From contig WHTU01000010.1 of assembly GCA_009377575.1 (NCBI GenBank), positions 17,422 through 81,421 on the forward strand: a DNA stretch of 64,000 nt. The letters run 5' to 3'. The position numbers and the translations under genes were made by a program. This document shows positions 35,400 to 44,587 of this stretch, one piece after another. Below the pieces are notes generated by a model. It searched no databases. It had not been told where the DNA came from and saw only the letters and a list, made by a program, of their open reading frames with translations. The DNA is from Nitrososphaeraceae archaeon. Lineage in GTDB: Archaea > Thermoproteota > Nitrososphaeria > Nitrososphaerales > Nitrososphaeraceae. Positions within the stretch are counted from its first letter, which is position 1, and each line of letters starts with the position of its first letter.

Positions 35400-35911
35400 T
35401 GTGAAGACACCTAATCTCTACAATCTTATTAAGCATACGATTTGTTTTATCGCGCCTCAATGTACAATAGTTAGAGACTATTCTTCAGAAATTAATCGAT
35501 ACTAAACAACATTCTCAATGATTTTGCATGATAATGTTAATGTAACAACTCAGATGTTACGAATAGATCTCTGAAGTGAAACAATCATCATAACCTTTGG
35601 TTTACGAAGAGCGATTCAGTCCCCACCAAGTGTGTTATCTGAGCTCACTTTTTTTTTAAATCGATTATTGCAATTTCATTGCCGATCATCTTTACGCGCG
35701 TTTATCGAGACATACACAAATTCTTGATTACGTGCATTAATTGCAGAAATAATGATTTATATGTCACCAATCAACGGTACATTCTGGCGAATCGAATGCA
35801 GTCGGAGTTAATACGATAGAGCTTACACCAAATTCTTATCCAAATTCCAGCAACGGTTTAAATGGTCGACGTGTTATTGGAGACAGGTTCGCTGACGACA
35901 CCATCTCTGAT
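35400..35911. other. Interval with possible minus-strand remnant and plus-strand upstream frame
   Basis: Minus strand ~35620-35750: two overlapping frames (AINARNQEFVYVSINARKDD, and MIGNEIAIIDLKKKVSSDNT with an in-frame TGA) look like one broken short gene. Plus strand 35760-35911: the frame of the next gene is open upstream and reads protein-like (VGVNTIELTPNSYPNSS...) but has no start codon. Nothing else seen. Confidence 0.3.
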
Positions 35912-36136
35912 GTGCAAGCCTACAAGAGTAATGAACGGATCTTTGTGATTTGTGACGTTTGCTTCTGGGCCACGACGTACCTAGACAAGAGCAGGCTCCC
36001 AGTCCTTGACAGTAGATGTTCGAGATGTCAGGAGGTAGGGTTATCGAGTTTTCCCATTCTGTCCAATGAATCGTTCACGTATGCTTATTCTGAAAAGCGT
36101 GGAGTAGAGTTGAGGTTCATAACTCGCGATGGATGA
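35912..36136 (+). CDS. Small CxxC-CxxC zinc-binding protein (74 aa)
   Basis: GTG 35912 start. Two Cys pairs, C-D-V-C (~residues 14-17) and C-S-R-C (~36-39), form a probable zinc ribbon, followed by beta strands to the end (YAYSEKRGVELRFITRDG). The frame is open ~150 bases upstream without a start codon, so the protein may once have been longer. Function unknown. Confidence 0.6.
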   Translation: MQAYKSNERIFVICDVCFWATTYLDKSRLPVLDSRCSRCQEVGLSSFPILSNESFTYAYSEKRGVELRFITRDG

Positions 36137-36527
36137 AATACTGCATCAGTATGTGCTCTAATAATATTTCACATTAAATAAAGTGTTGTCAAATTCTCAA
36201 ACAAGTGACATAGATTGCATACTAGGGATTTTTTTAGGCTCAGTATATTGCTCTGATCAGTGTTTGGCATTAATTATGAAATCGAAAATTACGATAAAGT
36301 TGATCGCTTCTCTACACTCAAGGCGGATCAAGTGATAGCTAAAAGTAATTTGTAAATTGTAGAGAATGACAAATGTGAGAATTGGAGTAACACAAAGCTA
36401 AGCCCTTGTGTGTGTTCTGCCTTGAAGAATCGTAGCGAAGTCAAAATACGGAAACAGCACTTATAATATAAACATGAAATGGTCGATTAGTTGCTTAGAT
36501 TTATAATAGAAAGAACATCATGGTTGA
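36137..36527. other. Intergenic region, nothing recognised
   Basis: ~390 AT-rich bases. Only very short frames (longest noted 19 codons at ~36280). No tRNA. The palindrome listed separately begins at 36528. Confidence 0.45.
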
Positions 36528-36553
36528 AATATTACAAATAGTTTTGTAATATT
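36528..36553 (+). promoter_or_regulatory. Perfect inverted repeat upstream of the 36603 gene
   Basis: AATATTACAAA (36528-36538) and TTTGTAATATT (36543-36553), 11-base perfect arms with a four-base spacer, ~50 bases before the ATG and just before an AATATTATATAC TATA-like run. Good candidate operator, or a hairpin. Confidence 0.5.
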
Positions 36554-36602
36554 ATATACAACAAATTAATAATCCAGATTGATCATATATAGATCCTAGC
36601 AT

Positions 36603-36962
36603 ATGTCTGAAATCCTGCAAGATAAATCATTGGGTCTGGTATTGAAAGGATATAATCTGATCCCAAACGGTTCTCTTGCTACAAAAATTGGGATTTATAC
36701 ACCAATGATTTTAGAAACAATACTTCAGGAACATCCCGAGGAAGTTGACAAGTGGTTGCAAAAGCTACATAGAGAAAGCATACACCAAAAAAAACTATGC
36801 CTGTTCGACAATGATACTGCTGCGTGTTTCAATATTGAAATCTATGAACATTTTGAAAAGAGCTTTAAGAGTTGGGAAGAAGGAGGCTTACTAAGAATAA
36901 TGTTAACTAAAGACAGGCCTGTATGGGTCAGCAAGAAACCACTCTTCATTCATGCAAAGTAA
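36603..36962 (+). CDS. Hypothetical protein (119 aa)
   Basis: Soluble protein with an amphipathic centre (MILETILQEHPEEVDKWLQK) and a C-terminal sheet (GGLLRIMLTKDRPVWVSKKP). No Cys motif or signal. ATG 36603, with the palindrome and TATA-like DNA upstream. Family not recognised. Confidence 0.55.
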   Translation: MSEILQDKSLGLVLKGYNLIPNGSLATKIGIYTPMILETILQEHPEEVDKWLQKLHRESIHQKKLCLFDNDTAACFNIEIYEHFEKSFKSWEEGGLLRIMLTKDRPVWVSKKPLFIHAK

Positions 36963-37261
36963 TCTACCAGTTATACCAGGGGTTCAGACTTCCTTATTAG
37001 CGTATCCGTAACTTGCTAGCTGATTCTAAGGTTAATTACTGTTAGGATTGCTATCTTTTGATGATTGAAATTGAGCTTACATATCGACCTGCAGCTACCA
37101 TTCGTCATCCTTGGAATTACTTGATGACTAGAAAACATCTATGACTAGAGGTCCCGAAGAAATAACACTACTGCTATTGCTCGAACGTAGAAGAAATTTC
37201 CATTAGTACAAGAGTTTATGCTGCTGCAAATTTATATTCTTCAATTTGTTAGTTCTTGAAA

Positions 37262-37597
37262 ATGTCATCGTATTTAGGAACTCTCATTTTGGACTTTATG
37301 TCTACCGATTTCAAAGCAGATTCAGAAATCGCAATTGCGTTACTCTCGCAATTGAAGGACGAATGTGGTTTTGATCAGAGTCTTGAAGCCTTTGCAATAT
37401 TGGATCCTGTTCAAAGTGCGGGTTGGATATTTTCAAAGTTGTTCGTTGCTGGCCAATTTATAGAGAAATTGTATGACAGTAACACTGAGGAAATTGACAA
37501 ATCTAAGGGTAAAAAGTTTTCTGACAAGTTCGTATATTGGCTTTCATTTAAACTAAAAGAACGTGGTTGCCGAGCACAGATCAAATTGTCTGCATAG
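37262..37597 (+). CDS. Hypothetical protein (111 aa)
   Basis: ATG 37262 is preferred to the TTG at 37256. Mostly helical: SEIAIALLSQLKDECGFDQS, LEAFAILDPVQSAGWIFSKL, and a basic end (KFVYWLSFKLKERGCRAQIK). No signal peptide or motif. Family not recognised. Confidence 0.5.
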   Translation: MSSYLGTLILDFMSTDFKADSEIAIALLSQLKDECGFDQSLEAFAILDPVQSAGWIFSKLFVAGQFIEKLYDSNTEEIDKSKGKKFSDKFVYWLSFKLKERGCRAQIKLSA

Positions 37598-37926
37598 AAT
37601 AAGAAAAAATCATTATTGCAGAGGTCACAATACAATCGGGATTCTCGATAGCCTACTATACATTAGCTCAGTCCATAGCTTATTTTATATCATCGATGGT
37701 GGGACCCGCGCGACTTGGCAATAAATCCTGTCTATCGAATCTGAAGGGTGTATCTAGCGAGTTAGTTCTTTCTTTGGAGATATTGATACATGACCAAATT
37801 TCCCTCATTATTGGTTGATAAAGCGTCCTTAAACAACCCCATATCACTTTCAATATCTCACTACACACCACACTACCCATAAACCTCCACAAGGCACGTG
37901 TATATGATTCAATAGTTATAGGAACC

Positions 37927-38250
37927 TTAGTTAGGTAGTACAAGTAAGAATGGATCCAAGTTACCCATTATGCATATTGCCTTTTCACTACAGATGAATT
38001 TCGTAAGGATGTTTTGACAAATTACTATATTGCCTTGACATTCATTTTGTTGATTAGCGATAACACTGTCTTCATTTGATGATTCACTAGATTCTGTAGT
38101 AAGCGTAACTTCAGAATTTGCGATGTCTTCCTCTTTGGAACCGTACTCATATGCAAAGGCCATCTCTAAGCTCACGCCGTATTGAAAGGCCATCATGAAC
38201 AGCGTCATGAGAAGGACTCTTCCAGCTAGCGTCAATCTATTGTTACTCAC
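37927..38250 (-). CDS. Secreted Cys-containing protein (107 aa)
   Basis: Signal peptide ~1-33 (LTLAGRVLLMTLFMMAFQYG ... EMAFA-YEYG). Acidic Ser/Glu linker follows (SEVTLTTESSESSNEDSV), then four Cys (NECQGNIVICQNIL, FICSEKAICIMG) that could form two disulfides. ATG 38250. Extracellular; role unknown. An 87-codon frame downstream (37680-37943) is not convincing. Confidence 0.6.
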   Translation of the reverse strand: MSNNRLTLAGRVLLMTLFMMAFQYGVSLEMAFAYEYGSKEEDIANSEVTLTTESSESSNEDSVIANQQNECQGNIVICQNILTKFICSEKAICIMGNLDPFLLVLPN

Positions 38251-38509
38251 AGCCTAAGACTATTACTGATATTATTTAGGAAATATTTGGGTTGAACTAA
38301 TGAAAAAATTCTGTACTAATATTCTATAGTTAAATCTCGGCTCAAGAACTGAGAATTCTAATTAAAATCCGTTTACTTTCAGTTGCATGCGCCATAATGA
38401 GTGTTTCAGTGGATGCAGGCATCATTTGGCAGGATAAATAAAACTAGCTTGAAACTGGCACCCTCTATCTTTTCTTGTCTCAGGCACAGATTTGACATTT
38501 AAAGCTATG

Positions 38510-39187
38510 TTATATTCTTGTGACTGAACCCATCTTATTGTCTGCTCTGATCGAGTAATGTTTGATCATAGCTTTAGCTGTTTCTGCAGATGATTGCACC
38601 TTGCTCTCATAGTGTCTAGCCAATGTAAAATTGACAGTTATACTATTATGGCATTTAGAACAAAGTGTTCGAAGATTGTCGTAAGTCAACAATCGTTCCT
38701 TTATAAATGGCAAATTGTTCGACGAGTTAGTTGGACTGGATTTACTACTTTTTGTCGTCTTGTGGAAATGCTCAACAAGCTGCACAACTGGTTGGATATG
38801 ATCACATTCTAAATCGGTTCCCTTCACATCCAATACATCTGCAAAATTCAGGAATCGCATATTGCGCTTTGTGAATTTAATTATCCGTTCCTTATCCCAA
38901 GATTTACCACATTTTTGGCACGTATAATTGTCCCTCTTGAAAATAGCTAATCTGACGCCCATCCATGTACAATGCAGAAAGTGCCATTTTGCAAATTCTG
39001 TTGCATGGGACCTGCTACAAAAGTACTTGAACGGAAGCTTGGTTTGCTTCTTACAATTATCTACTCTACATATTGAATTTCCTCGATCGTCTAATCTATT
39101 GAAATAATTTGGGGGAATGTAAAACTGTTTCCGTTTCATCAGTGTAGCTACATTAATTGCAGTTTTAGATATATTAACTTGGATCAC
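38510..39187 (-). CDS. HNH endonuclease family protein
   Basis: 225 residues. N-terminal zinc-like cluster (CRVDNCKKQTKLPFKYFCSR), then HNH module: RLAIFKRDNYTCQKCGKSW (first CxxC), LECDHIQPVVQL (catalytic His) and LRTLCSKCHNSITV (second CxxC). The metal and catalytic positions are present, so it is probably an active nuclease. Its start overlaps the upstream membrane-protein gene by 14 bases, implying co-translation. Could serve in a mobile element or defence; unproven. Confidence 0.82.
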   Translation of the reverse strand: MIQVNISKTAINVATLMKRKQFYIPPNYFNRLDDRGNSICRVDNCKKQTKLPFKYFCSRSHATEFAKWHFLHCTWMGVRLAIFKRDNYTCQKCGKSWDKERIIKFTKRNMRFLNFADVLDVKGTDLECDHIQPVVQLVEHFHKTTKSSKSSPTNSSNNLPFIKERLLTYDNLRTLCSKCHNSITVNFTLARHYESKVQSSAETAKAMIKHYSIRADNKMGSVTRI

Positions 39188-39692
39188 TTAGTCTTCGTGA
39201 ATTCTCGCCCACCCAGTACATTTTCACGGCCTTCAGAATCGAGTTCATTGAAACAAAATAAACGATCCATGCTATAAGTTCTGCGACGAAATATGCTTGA
39301 TATGGTTCTAAATATCCCAATTCTAACTGATGGAAATGAATATAGGTTTTGGTAACGATGAACACAGCCTCCGAAACCGAAAATGCTGCAAATAACTTCC
39401 TTATATCACGGATTAACTTGTGTGAATTGATGGTGCTGCTATATGGATCAACATAGCGATCCTTGTTATCTCTATAGAAGAGGTATGCAAATATCGGAAG
39501 ATACGAAGCGTAACCTACAACGAGTGTATAAATTGAATTTTCAATACTGCTTTCAGGACCAGCAAATCCTGCATAAGATTCAGTAAAAATCATCCCTATC
39601 ACAAATGATATGATTCCGCTGACAGCAATGGATTTATTTAGTAAGAGGATATCTCTGTATTTTCGGAAGAATTCTTTAACTGCCTTCTTCAA
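39174..39692 (-). CDS. Multi-pass membrane protein (172 aa)
   Basis: About four hydrophobic segments: ~19-37 (NKSIAVSGIISFVIGMIF), ~52-72 (SIYTLVVGYASYLPIFAYLF), ~100-118 and ~135-157 (AYFVAELIAWIVYFVSMNSI). Basic ends face the cytoplasm. No catalytic motif. Overlaps the HNH gene by 14 bases. Function unknown; resembles lineage-specific membrane proteins. Confidence 0.65.
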   Translation of the reverse strand: MKKAVKEFFRKYRDILLLNKSIAVSGIISFVIGMIFTESYAGFAGPESSIENSIYTLVVGYASYLPIFAYLFYRDNKDRYVDPYSSTINSHKLIRDIRKLFAAFSVSEAVFIVTKTYIHFHQLELGYLEPYQAYFVAELIAWIVYFVSMNSILKAVKMYWVGENSRRLSDPS

Positions 39693-39888
39693 TCGTCCTC
39701 ACCTAAACCATGTAGAACACAATTGAATCATCTTAAAAAATTTGCTGCATAAGAGACTAGTATGAATTTTGGGGAACCTAGAGGATTCGATTATAGGGAA
39801 AGATCAAAATTTCTTAATCCTGTTTGAGCTTTAACAATAGAATTAAGTATTTCTCATTCGGTATTGCCCTACTCGCAATGAATCGGCG

Positions 39889-40866
39889 CTAATTGTTTCC
39901 CTTGATCCCATTTGCGACGAGGACAGAATAGCAACCAAGCCCACAACGTTCGCAGATTGGCTTCAATCCGTTCTTGGTGTCAGCGCTCCCTATGCAACAT
40001 GGCTGCTTGGTTCTACCCAAATGATCCAAGGATAGAATCGCCCAGGAGGGACACTCTATAGGTGTAGTTCCAGAGCCTCCCCAGTTACCCTTCATTAATT
40101 CTAGCTGTTTTTGACTATTGATTACGAATTCTGGATATTTGTCCTTCAGTTCAATGAGCTTGTCAACCATGCGGCTACGTTCAGGCCCAAAAGGTACCCA
40201 CAGGGGATCATTCATTGAAAATGGTGTGTGAAACTGAAAACCCATCTTGTTTACCACTCCATTCCACTCTTCGATGAGACCATCTATGCATGAATGATTT
40301 AGTGAATTGATGGTCATCGTGATCCAAATATCTTTCCATGCTGGCTTACGTCGATTAGGTGGACCATTAATATAATCAAGTATATTTTGCCTCGTTTTTG
40401 CGTATGTACCCTTACCCCTTATGCTATCATGAATTCTTTCAGTACCATCTATTGAAACCCAATAGAAATACAAATTCTTAAATCTTTTTAAAGGAAAAGT
40501 AGCATTGGTTACCACACATATTCGCTTAGGCATTTCTTCACAGAAAGCTTCAATAATATCAGGTCGGAGGGTAGGTTCTCCACCGACCAAAGTCACAATA
40601 AAAGTATTATGTTTCTTAAAGGTGTCCTTTATTATCTTTCTCCATTCTTCAGAGCTAAGCCCATCCTTTTCATCATTTTTCCGGTTCAACCACCAATAGC
40701 AGTGTGTGCAATGAAGATTGCAGACATTTATGATATCTGCAGAACCGTACATGTAAGGTTTTCTATGAAAGAGCTTTATCCCTATAATCTTGTTGAAGAT
40801 GCTAAAGTAAAAGGGCGTTTCCTTTACTAGTTCTGTAATTCCTCTACCGTAAATAAGGTCAGTCAT
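39889..40866 (-). CDS. Radical SAM protein with C-terminal Cys cluster
   Basis: 325 residues. Radical SAM cluster C-x3-C-x2-C in VCNLHCTHCYWW (~residues 49-56), GGE motif VGGEPTLRPD, and downstream SVVISIDG-like WVSIDGTERIH. The C-terminal region has extra Cys (IECPSW, KQPCCIGSAD, ICERCGLGCY) arranged like a SPASM/twitch auxiliary iron-sulfur site. Such proteins modify peptides or cofactors. On the same strand ~200 bases upstream of the membrane/HNH pair. ATG 40866. Confidence 0.85.
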   Translation of the reverse strand: MTDLIYGRGITELVKETPFYFSIFNKIIGIKLFHRKPYMYGSADIINVCNLHCTHCYWWLNRKNDEKDGLSSEEWRKIIKDTFKKHNTFIVTLVGGEPTLRPDIIEAFCEEMPKRICVVTNATFPLKRFKNLYFYWVSIDGTERIHDSIRGKGTYAKTRQNILDYINGPPNRRKPAWKDIWITMTINSLNHSCIDGLIEEWNGVVNKMGFQFHTPFSMNDPLWVPFGPERSRMVDKLIELKDKYPEFVINSQKQLELMKGNWGGSGTTPIECPSWAILSLDHLGRTKQPCCIGSADTKNGLKPICERCGLGCYSVLVANGIKGNN

Positions 40867-41299
40867 ACAACAACCTAATGATATGACAACACCAGATATA
40901 AATAGACTATAGTTCTAATTCCTGCGGATTCATCTCTGACTGGCCGAATTTCGCTCAAATGCCTGTCTATGAATTTTCGTAAAGCGATCGCATCACTATC
41001 TGTATAGTGGCATTTAGATCGTAGTACGACTACAATCAATTTTTGGAATATTGCAAGTATTGCATATGCATATTCAGCTCATTTCAAGGTTTGAAAGATA
41101 TACAGTTGCTTTTTATGAATAAGAATTCAATGTTATTATTAAATGGCAAAGCATGCTGGGAAGAGACGGTCGGTAACATAGATGCCAATAAACAACCACA
41201 CTTTTCCGCATCTATTCGGTATCTATCTATTAGCATCGATTGCAGAGTCATTCTATGTCACGATATTTATGCCTCGGAGAGTCTGATCAATAAGAAGGA
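40867..41299. other. Intergenic region with a weak ORF
   Basis: A plus-strand frame ending at 41306 (from ATG 41118, ~62 codons, MNKNSMLLLNGKACWEETVG...) overlaps the HIT start by seven bases. Its composition is unremarkable and no motif is seen, so it is mentioned only. The rest shows nothing. Confidence 0.3.
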
Positions 41300-41737
41300 T
41301 TGTTGAATTCAAAATGCATATTTTGCGAAATCTTATTGGGAAATTTGCCTTCAAATATCATTGTTCAGGATGAAAAAGCGATTGCGTTTCTCGATGCTTT
41401 TCCACTGACAAAAGGTCATACACTGGTTATCCCAAAAATGCATTTTTCTAAAGTCCAGGATATGACTGAAGAATATGGATCAGCTTTAATTCGCCTTATG
41501 CTTAGGCTAGTGGACCCTATTGAAAAGGCCGCACATGTCAGCTCGTCGACTATTGCAATTCATAATGGAAAGGAAGCTGGTCAGGAAGTCGACCACGTGC
41601 ATGTTCATATTATCCCTCGGACGGTACACGATGGGGCAGGACCAATTCATTCGATGTTTGTGAAAAGACCTCAAATTTCGTCAATAGATATGAATCAAAT
41701 GGCCTTAGCAATAAGAGGAGAACTATTATCAAGGTAA
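41300..41737 (+). CDS. HIT family nucleotide hydrolase
   Basis: 145 residues of the Hint branch. CIFCEILLGNLPSN at the N-terminus with a Cys pair, LDAFPLTKGHTLVIPK, and the catalytic triad HVHVHIIPR (H-x-H-x-H). Hydrolyses phosphoramidates such as AMP-lysine or AMP-NH2. Starts at TTG 41300 (or the adjacent TTG 41303). Confidence 0.92.
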   Translation: MLNSKCIFCEILLGNLPSNIIVQDEKAIAFLDAFPLTKGHTLVIPKMHFSKVQDMTEEYGSALIRLMLRLVDPIEKAAHVSSSTIAIHNGKEAGQEVDHVHVHIIPRTVHDGAGPIHSMFVKRPQISSIDMNQMALAIRGELLSR

Positions 41738-41883
41738 TTGTTCTGTCGAGCTGAAGTCGCAGGTAAAGAGACGGAGTTCAAAGCTCAATATGCCTTCTCC
41801 TTTCCACGTATTTGCAGAAAATCATTAAATACGAGGCACAAAGTACATCTTCTAGTTTCCAATTGGTCGTTATTGATTACATT

Positions 41884-42714
41884 ATGGCCGACAATCTTAC
41901 TCCATTTACTCTTAAGCATCTTGGCAATGCTGTTCCATCGGCCACAATTTTTTTACTGGTTTTTTTTCTCTGCATGAGTTTTTTTTTCCAATTTAATAGC
42001 GCGATCGCCCAGAATTCGACTGGTAATGTCTCAGTGAATAGTAATAGTGATATGACAAATGTAAATAGCACAGTGTACACAACTGGAAGTGCAATTAGTA
42101 GGCTAGCACCTGACAGGGTAGTCATTTCGATTGGCGCTGAAACTACTGACAAGACAGCCAATGATGCCTTGTCGTTAAATTCTGGATTAATGAATAATAT
42201 CACTTCTGAGTTGAGGAATCATGGTTTAAGATCAAATGAGACTCGCACCTCTTCCTTTAACATTTTTCCACTGTATAATTATACTGAAAGTGGAACGAGA
42301 TTAAATGTGTCTGGCTTCACTGTAACCAATACAGTACAGATTGAAAGTTCAAATTTAAACAATGTTTCTCAGTGGATTGACACTGCAGTTGCATCTGGAG
42401 CTAATAGCATAAATAGTATAGACTTTTCGGTATCTGAGAAAAGGTTAGAGGATACTAGGAGTAAATTAATTACTGATGCAATAGATAACGCGAAACAAAA
42501 GGCGGAGGCAGCTGCTTCGGCGGTGCAATTGAATGTAATCGGAGTGAAATCAATAATCGTTGATGGATCTACGACTGTTCCACCTCTTCCACCTCAGCCA
42601 TTTTTTAGAGAAGCCGCAGCAGCTCAAGGAGGAACTGCCTCCTCTTCGACTCCTATTCTGGCAGGGGAACAGGAAGTATCCGTTTCTGTTTCCTGTATCT
42701 TTACAATGGGATGA
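41884..42714 (+). CDS. Secreted SIMPL (DUF541) domain protein
   Basis: 276 residues from ATG 41884 (MADNLTPFTLKHLGN), which is followed by a clear signal peptide (ATIFLLVFFLCMSFFFQFNS ... AIA-Q). The SIMPL domain covers ~80-240: VYTTGSAISRLAPDRVVISI, then SGFTVTNTVQIES and a final RLEDTRSKLITDAIDNAKQK helix. A Pro/Ala linker precedes a last strand. Exported, N-glycosylation sites present. Role unknown; SIMPL proteins are linked to oxidative stress or envelope functions in bacteria. Confidence 0.85.
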   Translation: MADNLTPFTLKHLGNAVPSATIFLLVFFLCMSFFFQFNSAIAQNSTGNVSVNSNSDMTNVNSTVYTTGSAISRLAPDRVVISIGAETTDKTANDALSLNSGLMNNITSELRNHGLRSNETRTSSFNIFPLYNYTESGTRLNVSGFTVTNTVQIESSNLNNVSQWIDTAVASGANSINSIDFSVSEKRLEDTRSKLITDAIDNAKQKAEAAASAVQLNVIGVKSIIVDGSTTVPPLPPQPFFREAAAAQGGTASSSTPILAGEQEVSVSVSCIFTMG

Positions 42715-42950
42715 ATGTAAAAAAACATCTAGGTTCACGAATAATTAGTGTATTCCATACTGGAGTTTGTACAGAATTATGCAGAATTCTTTCTGTTTCA
42801 TTTTGTTAGCAAACTAATGCCGAAGTTGAATTGCGTTTTTTGCTGGTATCACTAATCCTTTTAGTGGAAAAATAAGAAGAATGCTCAAAATATAACATTT
42901 TTGCCTGCTACGTCGATGCATGAATCAACCTTAATAGCCAGGACCAAGGT

Positions 42951-43166
42951 CTAAATGTTGGTAGTTGTTAATGTTCTAGGCTCATCGGTAGCGTACACAT
43001 TATCCCTCTTGAGATATGAAAACAGTATCTTTTTTCTTGCCAAATCCCATCCTATCTTCATTGCAACTAGCGTAGGGACAAAGCCTAATGCGACATATCC
43101 AACCATTTCAAATGGATTCATATACATTAATTCTAATCTCCTGCTAGATTGATTAAGTCTACTCAT
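42951..43166 (-). CDS. Small membrane protein, paralogue A (71 aa)
   Basis: Core MNPFEMVGYVALGFVPTLVA, then MKIGWDLARKKILFSYLKRD, a single hydrophobic helix and a basic cytoplasmic tail. N- and C-terminal ends differ from paralogue B at 47188, but the core is nearly identical. Function unknown. Confidence 0.65.
   Translation of the reverse strand: MSRLNQSSRRLELMYMNPFEMVGYVALGFVPTLVAMKIGWDLARKKILFSYLKRDNVYATDEPRTLTTTNI
42996..43130 (-). repeat. Direct repeat copy 1 (core of the small membrane-protein gene)
   Basis: About 135 bases matching 47229-47363 in the same orientation, with roughly nine differences counted by eye. Outside this core the two genes diverge sharply. The copies bracket the 43-47 kb accessory stretch. 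Confidence 0.75.
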
Positions 43167-43248
43167 AAGTCTCTATAATTATTAATCAGCGGTGCTTAGT
43201 GGTTCGTTACGGATTTCATGAGTAGTTGAAGATAAAAATCGAAAAAAT

Positions 43249-43356
43249 ATGCACGGTAACATCAGATCTTTGACAGGAGGGAATTTGGAAAAGGTGCTCT
43301 CTGCTTCGCGCAGGAGGTTGAGATTTACAGAATGTATTGATGAACAACATCGGTGA
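43249..43356 (+). CDS. Possible small basic protein (35 aa)
   Basis: ATG-to-TGA frame, MHGNIRSLTGGNLEKVLSAS then RRRLRFTECIDEQHR. Basic helix-like composition. Opposite strand also has a 72-codon frame without features. Low certainty. Confidence 0.25.
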   Translation: MHGNIRSLTGGNLEKVLSASRRRLRFTECIDEQHR

Positions 43357-43485
43357 ATATTCCATATTGCTCTCGTGGGTATCTTTATAGAGGAATAATT
43401 GACTACCTTCTACAATTCTGGGAACCCGGAGCATAATTATAAGACTACCTCACTACTATCTGTATAATACTATTATCGTCACATA

Positions 43486-43527
43486 ACCCTTAGGGTACCT
43501 TAGTGATCACTATAGTGGTTCCAAGGT
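43486..43527. other. Nested palindromes
   Basis: ACCCTTAGGGT (43486-43496) is a perfect palindrome; directly after it ACCTT (43497-43501) and AAGGT (43523-43527) flank the perfect palindrome CACTATAGTG (43508-43517). A dense symmetric cluster in a gene-free stretch, ~270 bases before the zinc-ribbon gene. Could be protein binding sites or a cruciform/recombination site. The remainder of 43435-43792 shows nothing clear. Confidence 0.45.
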
Positions 43528-43792
43528 GTGAAAAAATAAACACCAGATGGTCACTTTATCAGGTTCGGGATTAAATGAATCAGCATCTGCTCACTTTTAG
43601 AATCCCCTTTTGAGAATGCTGCTTAGATCCAGGCACGTTACTGGAATGAAGAACGTGCATCCGCACAAAAGTTGTATTGTTTTAGTTGCGGATTAGTACA
43701 ATGTCCCATGATAAGGTAGAGTTGTCTTCCAACATATCAAAATAACCAAAAGTTAAAAAAAGGATAATACGTTAACTAAAAGAGGTGAATCT

Positions 43793-43909
43793 GTGTTGAG
43801 ATGCGCTTGTTGTGGTGGTGAGATGGTTTTGAAAAGTGAATTGAGGGCGGCAGCTGTCTATAAATGCGTAGAATGCGGCCTGAGCGATACAAAATTAAAA
43901 TTGGAATAA
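43793..43909 (+). CDS. Zinc-ribbon microprotein (38 aa)
   Basis: GTG 43793 (or the next codon TTG) to TAA. Cys pairs C-x2-C (CACC) and C-x2-C (CVEC) spaced by 20 residues form a zinc ribbon. AGAGGTG seven bases before the start is a good Shine-Dalgarno match, rare in this window. Small ribbons of this type are common in archaea, probably nucleic-acid or protein binding. Confidence 0.6.
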   Translation: MLRCACCGGEMVLKSELRAAAVYKCVECGLSDTKLKLE

Positions 43910-44106
43910 CAGTCGTCCGTAGAATGTTAGAGTTTCCACATTTTTACTTTTGTACACTTTATGGCGATATATACTTTTAAAACAATCCATCATTACAAGA
44001 TCTTTGAGAGTTGTGACTATGGTCCGGTGTGAGATTAGAATCCCAATATTATTGGAATGTCTGTATATACAACCTAAAAACCTCTCCTATACGTGGGAGA
44101 GTGTAG

Positions 44107-44469
44107 ATGAGACTAGAGCAACAACTCGAAATCTCGCCAGCCTATATTCAATTCAAAAGCTCTCTTCATTCCAAAGAAACCAAAATAAGATATGCAGAAT
44201 GCCTAACCGATCTTTTTAAATTTGCAGGGCAAAAATGTGACCAAATCTTAGAACTGCCTCTCAAACAAGCTCAAGCTTTACTAATCCAGTACGTAGAGGA
44301 TATGAGAGACAATCGAAAACTAGCCCCTAATAACATGAGACAGAGTTTCAACTCTTATAAAGACATAGCATTACCGGAGGTTGACGTTATCTTTTTGAGT
44401 AAAATCTCCATAATTGCGTTCGATAAATGGGGGTTTAAATCGAACTATAATAGGATTGAAAGTAGGTAG
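44107..44469 (+). pseudogene. Truncated tyrosine-recombinase (integrase) N-terminal domain
   Basis: 120 codons. Residues ~10-85 match the SAM-like core-binding domain of archaeal site-specific integrases (FKSSLHSKETKIRYAECLTD, LPLKQAQALLIQYVEDMRDN, RKLAPNNM). After RKLAPN the sequence loses the family pattern and the catalytic domain (Arg-His-Arg-Tyr) is absent before the stop at 44469. A remnant of an integrated element, consistent with other damaged genes around it. Confidence 0.65.
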
Positions 44470-44587
44470 GTACTATGATATTCTAGCCTCCAGTACGTGT
44501 GCTCACCGTACCTTCCTTTGCCCCGTCCAATCATATAATTTAATCTTAAGAGCTCTACATGCAATTCAGCTGTTCTAACCCATATTG

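Noticed and set aside
37680..37943. 87-codon minus-strand frame
   Set aside because: Overlaps the secreted-protein gene, irregular composition, no motif; not supported.
43216..43434. 72-codon minus-strand frame
   Set aside because: No motif; the opposite strand has an equally plausible short frame, so no call was made on this one.
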